From positions 3,908,548 to 3,972,547 of the forward strand of contig OY282352.1 in assembly GCA_958295495.1 (NCBI GenBank): a stretch of DNA of 64,000 bases, given 5' to 3'. A model generated the notes under the pieces. That model was not told where the DNA came from, made no database searches, and saw only the letters and a list, made by a program, of their open reading frames with translations. Source of the DNA: an uncultured Latescibacterota bacterium (GTDB lineage Bacteria > Latescibacterota > UBA2968 > UBA8231). This document shows, piece by piece, positions 57,707-64,000 of the stretch (the first letter of the stretch is position 1; each line of letters opens with the position of its first letter). Made by a program: the position numbers and the translations under genes.

Positions 57707-60574
57707 ATGCCTAAATTGAATAGAGATACATTGGAGATGGCCTTGCAGCAGGCCATCCAAGGCGAAGTGCGCTTTGACGCTGTTTCGCGCATGCTCTACC
57801 GCACCGACGCCAGCATCTACGAGATGGAGCCCTTGGGGCTGGTCGTGCCCAAAGACGAGGCCGATGTGGTCGCCGCGGTAAAAATTGCCGCTGAGCAGGG
57901 GGCGGCTGTCTTGCCCCGGGGCGGTGGTACGAGTTTGGCCGGCCAGTCGGTGGGGGCCGCAGTCCATCTCGACTTTTCCAAATACATGAACCGGATCTTG
58001 GAGTTCGACCCAGACCAGCGCTGGGTTCGGGTCCAGCCGGGCTTGGTGCTCGATGAGCTCAATGCCTACCTGCAGCCCTACGGCCTGATTTTCGCGCCCG
58101 ATGTATCCACGAGTAGCCGGGCCAATATCGGCGGGATGATCGGCAACAATTCCTGCGGCGCGCATTCCATTATATATGGCAAGACCATCGACCACATACA
58201 GGAGCTAAAGGTGGTGCTGGCCGACGGCTCGCAAGCGGTATTCGGGCCACTAGATGGCGGGGAGTGTGAACGCCGCGCGCGAGTGGACAGCCTCGAAGGC
58301 CGCATTTACCGCGAAGTTCGCCGCATCGTCCGCGAGCGCGAAGCGCAAATCCGCGCCGGTTTTCCCCAGGTGATGCGCCGCGTCTCGGGCTACAATCTCG
58401 ACGAGTTCATCGACGGTGCTCCCTTTGACCTGAGCAAGCTGGTCGTCGGCTCGGAGGGTACGCTCTGCGCGGTCGTCGAAGCGCGCTTGAACTTGGTGGA
58501 GTTGCCCGCGCACAAGGGCTCGGTGGCCGTCCACTTCCACGACTTAGTCGAGGCCATGGAGGCCAATCTGACCGCGTTAGAGACCGCGCCTGTCGCCAGC
58601 GAGTTGATCGACAAAATTCTGCTCGACCAGACTAAAGGCTCGGCCGAGCACGCCCCGAGCCGCCGCTTCCTCACGGGCGATCCAGCGGCCCTGCTCATAA
58701 TCGAGTACTACGCGGACTCCAAACCCGAGCTAGACCGCAAGATAGACGAATTGGAAGAGCGATTGCGGGAGCGCAGGATGGGCTACGCATTTGCGCGGGC
58801 CGTGGCCGCCGGGGATCAGAAGGCCATCTGGGAACTGCGCAAGGCCGGATTGGGGCTTTTAATGGGCATGAAGGGCGACCCCAAGCCCCAGCCAGGGGTG
58901 GAGGATACCTGCGTCCCGGTAGCCAATTTGCCCGCCTACGTCCGCCGAGTAGTCGCGCTGATGGAGGAACTGGGGATTGAGGCCGAATACTATGGGCACG
59001 CCAGCGTCGGCTTATTACACATCCGGCCGATCTTCAGCCTCAAAGACCCCGAGGGCCTAAAGCTCCTGCGCCAAATCGAGGAGCAGATGAGCGATATGGT
59101 GCGCGAATACGGGGGAACCATGTCGGGCGAGCACGGCGATGGCTTGGCTCGCAGCGAATGGATCGCCAAGATGTTTAGCCCGGAGTTGGTCGCGGCTTTT
59201 GTCGAGGTTAAGGACGCCTTTGATCCACAGGGGATTATGAACCCCGGCAAGATCACCCGCCCCCCGCCGATGGATGAGAACCTGCGCTACCACGAGGCCT
59301 ATCAGACACCCAAGGTGGAGACGTTTTTCAGCTTTAGCGAGGCGGGCGGCTTTCAGGAAGCCGTTGAAATGTGCTCTGGGGTGGGCCACTGTCGCAAAAA
59401 GTTGGTGGGCACGATGTGCCCTTCGTACATGGCGACCTTGGACGAGGAGCACACCACCCGCGGCCGCGCCAATGCCTTGCGCGCCGCGCTGGCCGGCACC
59501 TTGCCCGACGGCCTGCACAGCCAAGAGGTCCACCGCGTGATGGACCTTTGCTTGGAGTGCAAAGCCTGCAAGGCCGAGTGCCCGTCGAGCGTGGATATGG
59601 CCAAGCTCAAGTACGAATTTCTCGCCCACTACCATCGCGAGCACGGCTATCCGCTGCGGTCGCGGCTCTTTGCCGACATAGCTCGCATTAGCCGTTTGGG
59701 ATCGGCGTTGGCACCGCTGTCGAATTGGATCGGCCGCAGCCGGATCAATCGCTGGCTGTTGGATGCGTTTTTGGGCATTGACCGGCGGCGGCGATTGCCG
59801 GCTTTTGCCCGCCAGCCGTTTTCGCGCTGGTTTGCCGGGCGGCGTCCGGCCCGCGGCACCAAGGGCCGCGTCGTGCTCTTCAACGACACCTTCGTCGAGT
59901 ACAACGAGCCGGCCATTGGCATGGCGGCGACGATCATCTTGGAGCGCGCCGGGTACGAGGTCGTCTTGGTCGCAGACAAGGTTTGTTGCGGCCGGCCGCT
60001 CATCTCCAAGGGCTTTCTCGACCGCGGCCGCGCCTTGGCGCAGCGCAACGTGGAGGTGCTCGCGCCTTGGGCCGCGGAGGGGGTGCCGATCATCGGGCTG
60101 GAGCCGAGCTGCACGTCGGCCCTCAGCGACGATTATCGGGACTTGGTCGCCGATCCGCAGAGCCGGCTGGTGGCCGAGCAGGTCGTCCTGCTCGAAGACT
60201 TTCTCGTCCGCGAGTCCCCACAGCTCGATTTGGAGTTCACTGGAACCGCCCGCCATATTTTGGTCCATGGCCACTGTCATCAAAAGGCCCTGACGGGAAC
60301 GGCCGCGACGTTGGCCGTGCTCAACATGCCGCCCCACTTTCGCGCCGAGGAAATCCCGTCGGGCTGCTGTGGCATGGCCGGCAGCTTCGGCTACGAGAAG
60401 GAGCACTTTGAAATCTCGCGCGCGGTGGGTCAGGAGCGGCTCTTTGCCGCGCTAGAGGCGGCAGCAGAGGATGTGGAGATCGCGGCCGTAGGCACTTCGT
60501 GTCGCCACCAGATTGCCGATTTCACCGGGCGTCGGGCGCGGCATTGGGCTGAGATTTTCGTCGAAGCACTCTAA
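57707..60574 (+). CDS. FAD/Fe-S D-lactate (glycolate)-type dehydrogenase, GlcD-GlpC fusion
   Basis: 955 residues. The N-terminal FAD_binding_4 domain (VVPKDEADVVAAVKIAAEQG, PRGGGTSLAGQSVG, GGMIGNNSCGAHSI, LSKLVVGSEGTLC) and FAD-oxidase C domain (YGHASVGLLHIRP, GGTMSGEHGDGLARSEW, KDAFDPQGIMNPGKI) are followed by CSGVGHCRKKLVGTMCPSYM, a 4Fe-4S site CLECKACKAECP, and a CCG region (VCCGRPLISKGF, HGHCHQKALTG, SGCCGMAGSFGYE). This is the YdiJ-like arrangement: oxidation of a D-2-hydroxy acid feeding the quinone pool. ATG 57707 is chosen for homology; in-frame ATGs at 57584 onward are possible but lack support. Confidence 0.9.
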   Translation: MPKLNRDTLEMALQQAIQGEVRFDAVSRMLYRTDASIYEMEPLGLVVPKDEADVVAAVKIAAEQGAAVLPRGGGTSLAGQSVGAAVHLDFSKYMNRILEFDPDQRWVRVQPGLVLDELNAYLQPYGLIFAPDVSTSSRANIGGMIGNNSCGAHSIIYGKTIDHIQELKVVLADGSQAVFGPLDGGECERRARVDSLEGRIYREVRRIVREREAQIRAGFPQVMRRVSGYNLDEFIDGAPFDLSKLVVGSEGTLCAVVEARLNLVELPAHKGSVAVHFHDLVEAMEANLTALETAPVASELIDKILLDQTKGSAEHAPSRRFLTGDPAALLIIEYYADSKPELDRKIDELEERLRERRMGYAFARAVAAGDQKAIWELRKAGLGLLMGMKGDPKPQPGVEDTCVPVANLPAYVRRVVALMEELGIEAEYYGHASVGLLHIRPIFSLKDPEGLKLLRQIEEQMSDMVREYGGTMSGEHGDGLARSEWIAKMFSPELVAAFVEVKDAFDPQGIMNPGKITRPPPMDENLRYHEAYQTPKVETFFSFSEAGGFQEAVEMCSGVGHCRKKLVGTMCPSYMATLDEEHTTRGRANALRAALAGTLPDGLHSQEVHRVMDLCLECKACKAECPSSVDMAKLKYEFLAHYHREHGYPLRSRLFADIARISRLGSALAPLSNWIGRSRINRWLLDAFLGIDRRRRLPAFARQPFSRWFAGRRPARGTKGRVVLFNDTFVEYNEPAIGMAATIILERAGYEVVLVADKVCCGRPLISKGFLDRGRALAQRNVEVLAPWAAEGVPIIGLEPSCTSALSDDYRDLVADPQSRLVAEQVVLLEDFLVRESPQLDLEFTGTARHILVHGHCHQKALTGTAATLAVLNMPPHFRAEEIPSGCCGMAGSFGYEKEHFEISRAVGQERLFAALEAAAEDVEIAAVGTSCRHQIADFTGRRARHWAEIFVEAL

Positions 60575-60594
60575 CAGACCAAGGAAAGGACGAC

Positions 60595-61128
60595 ATGGCA
60601 TTTAACGTCAAGCAACGCGGCCGACTGACCTATTACTACAGCGGGGACCACCCGACCTTATCGGCCTTAGTAACCGAGGCGCTGGACAACGGCGACTTGA
60701 AGATCTACTTCGCCGGCTTGACCGGCGGGCATTCGGCCAAAGGGATCCTCGGCCGCGACGAGTTGGTGAGGATGACGCCCGCCATCGAGGTCGAACTGGT
60801 CTTCCGCTGTTGGGAGCAGTGGCTGCGGGAAGCCGAAATTTGCGACTCGATTGCCCAGATAGATTTCATTGAGGTCCACGCCTTTGGTGCCCAGCCCAAG
60901 GACGTGAACCCGCTGACCGATCCGCAGCACTTTCACGAAGAGCAACAGCGGCTCTACCAAGAGTATGCCCAAGCGTACAGCCACTTTTTTCGCGACCAGA
61001 TGCCCGATACGGGCGTACCGGCCCGCTTCACGGTCCACGTGGTCGATTTCCCGGACAAGGCGGCGGCCTATGAGTTTTACAGCGTCGGCCTGTATCAAAA
61101 GGCCCTGCACCATCATGTCGGACACTAG
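60595..61128 (+). CDS. Conserved-looking protein of unknown family
   Basis: 177 residues, soluble, no recognised domain. It has a beta-alpha pattern, a GLTGGHSAKGILGRDELV loop, a helix EVELVFRCWEQWLREAEICD and a terminal HVVDFPDKAAAYEFYSVGLY. Shine-Dalgarno AAGGAAAGGA precedes ATG 60595, 20 bp after the dehydrogenase stop, so it is co-transcribed with it. Its end overlaps the start of the PLD-helicase gene by 14 bp. It may be an accessory of either neighbour. Confidence 0.72.
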   Translation: MAFNVKQRGRLTYYYSGDHPTLSALVTEALDNGDLKIYFAGLTGGHSAKGILGRDELVRMTPAIEVELVFRCWEQWLREAEICDSIAQIDFIEVHAFGAQPKDVNPLTDPQHFHEEQQRLYQEYAQAYSHFFRDQMPDTGVPARFTVHVVDFPDKAAAYEFYSVGLYQKALHHHVGH

Positions 61129-64000
61129 CCTGCCCACATCTGGAATCCGGGATAACCACCACCGGGGCACCGTGGGCGACTTTCTCCAGTCCAAAATCCA
61201 GCGCGGCTCGTCGCTTTCTATTGTCTCCGCGTACTTTACCATTTATGCGTTTGATGCGCTGAAAGCATCGCTTGTACACATTGAAGACCTCCGGTTTCTG
61301 TTTGGCGAGCCGCGCTTTATCAATAGCCTCGACCCGGAAAAGACGGATAAAAAAGCCTTCAAAATCGAAGACGAGGGTTTGCAACTGCAAAATCGACTCC
61401 AACAAAAGCGCGTGGCCCAAGAATGCGCCGAGTGGATCGACGACAAGGTGCAGATTCGGTCGATCAAAGCATTGAATCTGTTGCACGGGAAAATGTACCA
61501 CATCGCCCACAACGGCGTGCAAGAGGCGATTATGGGCAGTTCTAATTTTACGGTGCGCGGCTTGGGGCTGAGTCCAACGGGCAATAACATTGAGCTCAAT
61601 CTGGAGGTGGATAGCAACCGCGACCGCCGCGACCTGAAGGCGTGGTTTGACGAACTCTGGAACGACAAAAACCGGGTCGAAGATGTCAAAGCGGACGTGC
61701 TGTCCTATCTCGAGCAACTCTATCAGAATCACGCGCCGGAATTTATCTACTACAAAACCCTGTTTCACCTCTTTGAGCGGTTTTTGGCCGCACAGGAAAA
61801 AAGCGGTCTGCTCACCGGACAACGGCAACTCGTTGACACGGAGATATGGAACGCCCTGTTTGAATTTCAGCAGGACGGCGCAAAGGGCGCGATCAACAAA
61901 ATGCTACAACACAATGGCTGCATCATCGCCGATAGCGTGGGCTTGGGCAAGACCTTCGAGGCCCTCGCCGTGATCAAATACTTTGAATTGCTGAATGCCC
62001 GCGTCCTCGTTTTGTGTCCCAAGAAACTGCGCGACAATTGGACGATCTACCAAGCACAGAACAACAGCGAGCTCAATCCGTTCCTCAAAGACCGCTTTGG
62101 CTACACGGTGCTGTCGCACACCGATCTGAGCCGCGACGGCGGACGATCGGGCGACCTCGATCTGGCGACCATCAACTGGGGCAACTTCGATTTGGTTGTC
62201 ATTGACGAATCGCACAACTTCCGCAACAACACGCCCGGTAAGCGGGACGAGGACGGCAACCCAATTCGCAAGAGCCGCTATCAACGTTTAATGGAGGATA
62301 TTATCCAGCGCGGCGTTAAAACCAAAGTGCTGTTGCTTTCCGCCACGCCGGTCAACACCGACCTGAAAGATGTACGCAACCAGCTCTATTTTCTGACCGA
62401 AGGCCGGGACGACGCCTTCGGCGAATCCCTCGGCATTGCGAGTCTGCAAGACACATTGGCAACCGCGCAGCGCACTTTTACTGAATGGGCGAAGCAGAGC
62501 GGTCAACACCGACAAACCGCCACTTTGCTGGAGCGACTCAGTTCCACTTTTTTTAAGCTGCTTGACGAGTTGACCATTGCCCGTTCCCGAAAACACATTG
62601 AGCAATACTACCGGGATTCGCTTAAAGAACTCGGTGGATTTCCAGCGCGCAGTACGCCAATTTCCGTTTCTCCCGACATTGACCTGCAGAATCAGTTTAT
62701 GTCGTACGACGAGTTGAACGACGAAATCTCCAACTACCAGCTTTCCCTGTTCAATCCTTCAAGATACGTCCTACCCCAATACCGTTCAGAATATGACGGG
62801 CAGCCGATCCGAAACTTTACCCAAAGCGACCGGGAACACTACCTGATCGGTATGATGAAGGTGAACTTTCTCAAGCGGTTGGAAAGTTCCGTTCACTCCT
62901 TTGCCATTACGCTGGAGCGGACCATTGAAAAAATTGAGGCCCTAAAAGAACGAATCCGGCGATTTCAGGCGTTCCGCGACGAAAACCCTGATTTGGAAGC
63001 TATCGAAATTGAAGCCCTTGAGGATGAAGAGTTGCAGGAAGCGATGCAGGTGGGAAGAAAACTCGTCTTCAACATGGCGCATCTCGACGGCGCGGCGTGG
63101 ATGGCGGATTTGCAACGCGACCAAGAACAACTCGAACTGCCGCATCTTTTTGCAAAAGACATCACCCCCGAGCGCGACGCCAAACTCGCCAAACTGAAAG
63201 AACTCATCGCCGAAAAAGTCAAACACCCGACCATTGACCAGCGCGGACAGCCGAATCGCAAGGTATTGGTCTTCACCCACTTTGCCGACACTGCTGCCTA
63301 TCTCTACGACGCGCTGCGTCCATGGGCAACCAAAGACTTGGGGATTCAACTTGCCATGGTATCGGGCGGCGCATCCGGGAATCAAACGACGTTTGGCAAG
63401 CGCGACTTCAGTCACATTCTGACGAACTTTTCTCCCGTTGCCAAGAAACGCGCCCAGATGATGTCCATGCCGCAGGAGGGTGAGATCGACCTGCTGATCG
63501 GCACAGACTGCATTTCTGAAGGGCAAAATCTGCAAGACTGCGATTACCTGATTAACTACGATATTCACTGGAATCCGGTGCGCATCATTCAACGATTTGG
63601 ACGCATTGACCGCATCGGTAGCATCAACCACCGCGTTCAACTCGTCAACTTCTGGCCCACGCCCGACCTCAACCGCTACATCAACCTGAAAAATCGCGTT
63701 GAGGCGCGCATGGCATTGGTAGATATCACCGCCACGCAGGGAGATAATCTGCTGGCGGCAGAGGATATTCAAGACGTGATTGCCGATGACCTCAAATATC
63801 GCGACAAGCAATTGCTGCGGTTGCAAGACGAACTATTAGACCTCGAGGATTTCAACGAAAGCATTGCGCTCAATGAGTTTACCCTCGACGATTTCCGCGT
63901 CGAACTGATGAAGTACATCGAGGCCAATCGGCAAACCCTTGAAGACGCGCCGTTGGGACTTTATGCCGTTGTCCCCACGCACGCGGATTATCCAATGATT
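61115..64000 (+). CDS. Helicase with N-terminal phospholipase D-like domain (3' partial)
   Basis: The frame from ATG 61115 is open for 962 codons to the last base of the window, so the gene continues beyond it. Residues ~5-150 are a PLD-like module (LLHGKMYHIAHNGVQEAIMG SSNFT, the H-x-K...N motif at ~124-145; only one copy is seen). Then comes an SNF2-type helicase: motif I DSVGLGKTFEA (~274), motif II VVIDESHNFRN (~365), motif III LLSATPVN, motif V GTDCISEGQNLQDCDYLINY and motif VI QRFGRIDRIGS (~830). PLD-helicases of this layout usually sit beside DNA methylase/restriction genes; the next gene is outside the window. The ATG overlaps the previous gene by 14 bp. Confidence 0.87.
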   Translation, partial: MSDTSLPTSGIRDNHHRGTVGDFLQSKIQRGSSLSIVSAYFTIYAFDALKASLVHIEDLRFLFGEPRFINSLDPEKTDKKAFKIEDEGLQLQNRLQQKRVAQECAEWIDDKVQIRSIKALNLLHGKMYHIAHNGVQEAIMGSSNFTVRGLGLSPTGNNIELNLEVDSNRDRRDLKAWFDELWNDKNRVEDVKADVLSYLEQLYQNHAPEFIYYKTLFHLFERFLAAQEKSGLLTGQRQLVDTEIWNALFEFQQDGAKGAINKMLQHNGCIIADSVGLGKTFEALAVIKYFELLNARVLVLCPKKLRDNWTIYQAQNNSELNPFLKDRFGYTVLSHTDLSRDGGRSGDLDLATINWGNFDLVVIDESHNFRNNTPGKRDEDGNPIRKSRYQRLMEDIIQRGVKTKVLLLSATPVNTDLKDVRNQLYFLTEGRDDAFGESLGIASLQDTLATAQRTFTEWAKQSGQHRQTATLLERLSSTFFKLLDELTIARSRKHIEQYYRDSLKELGGFPARSTPISVSPDIDLQNQFMSYDELNDEISNYQLSLFNPSRYVLPQYRSEYDGQPIRNFTQSDREHYLIGMMKVNFLKRLESSVHSFAITLERTIEKIEALKERIRRFQAFRDENPDLEAIEIEALEDEELQEAMQVGRKLVFNMAHLDGAAWMADLQRDQEQLELPHLFAKDITPERDAKLAKLKELIAEKVKHPTIDQRGQPNRKVLVFTHFADTAAYLYDALRPWATKDLGIQLAMVSGGASGNQTTFGKRDFSHILTNFSPVAKKRAQMMSMPQEGEIDLLIGTDCISEGQNLQDCDYLINYDIHWNPVRIIQRFGRIDRIGSINHRVQLVNFWPTPDLNRYINLKNRVEARMALVDITATQGDNLLAAEDIQDVIADDLKYRDKQLLRLQDELLDLEDFNESIALNEFTLDDFRVELMKYIEANRQTLEDAPLGLYAVVPTHADYPMI

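Noticed and set aside
59057..60406. 449-codon minus-strand frame opposite the FAD/Fe-S dehydrogenase
   Set aside because: Antisense of a well-supported gene, with no recognised domain.

Overview
The window reads as a chromosomal segment of an uncultured, high-GC Gram-negative bacterium. An outer-membrane barrel candidate, a TonB-type C-terminus, several lipoproteins and large exported proteins ending in a PNPFTPNGDGVND-type (FlgD/CHU_C-like) domain show the double envelope. The combination of those surface proteins with PhyH dioxygenases, a sugar-isomerase-like TIM barrel and two DUF6785-type permeases is what I associate with Latescibacterota/Poribacteria-like lineages. That placement is inference; no rRNA gene was seen.

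Layout. 1-7.6 kb: end of a TPR/TonB gene coupled to pyrK-pyrD (pyrimidine synthesis), an rlpA remnant, a DUF4377 lipoprotein, a VOC protein, an ankyrin-repeat gene with a frameshift, a pcm/GT9 pair and an isolated rplC with its own terminator. 7.6-12 kb: HIT protein, GT2 glycosyltransferase, an MFS-HEAT fusion and a sugar isomerase/epimerase-like protein. 12.3-20.3 kb: a tightly packed, partly AT-rich plus-strand operon of a helical protein, an SNF2-type helicase (frameshifted), a sacsin/GHKL-type ATPase with a C-terminal HNH-like zinc knuckle, a small protein and a HEPN-like protein. This is the best candidate for an undescribed (probably anti-phage) system. A 102-bp MITE-like element with 9-bp target duplication interrupts the ATPase/small-gene junction.

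20.3-35.5 kb: a minus-strand block for cell-surface assembly: TPR glycosyltransferase, outer-membrane-type protein, three paralogous discoidin-like/FlgD-like giant proteins, a double-PpiC lipoprotein foldase and a CBM9-like secreted protein. 35.5-46.2 kb: two DUF6785-type permeases, two membrane glycosyltransferases (one TMTC-like with TPRs), a GMC oxidoreductase with a small Tat-type partner and an HTTM protein. 46.2-51.7 kb: an SUMF1-type lipoprotein and MazG-like protein, followed by a graveyard of broken genes (permease N-terminus joined to a DUF59 gene; AAA ATPase N-terminus colliding with a half BrnT toxin) around a TIM-barrel protein and a PhyH protein.

51.7-61.1 kb: 2-hydroxyacid dehydrogenase + PfkB kinase, infC with an apparent AUC start codon, a second PhyH, a SulP transporter, zapA behind a promoter-plus-terminator leader, and a large FAD/Fe-S D-lactate-type dehydrogenase. 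61.1-64 kb: a PLD-domain SNF2-like helicase that runs off the window. No tRNA, rRNA or CRISPR array was recognised.
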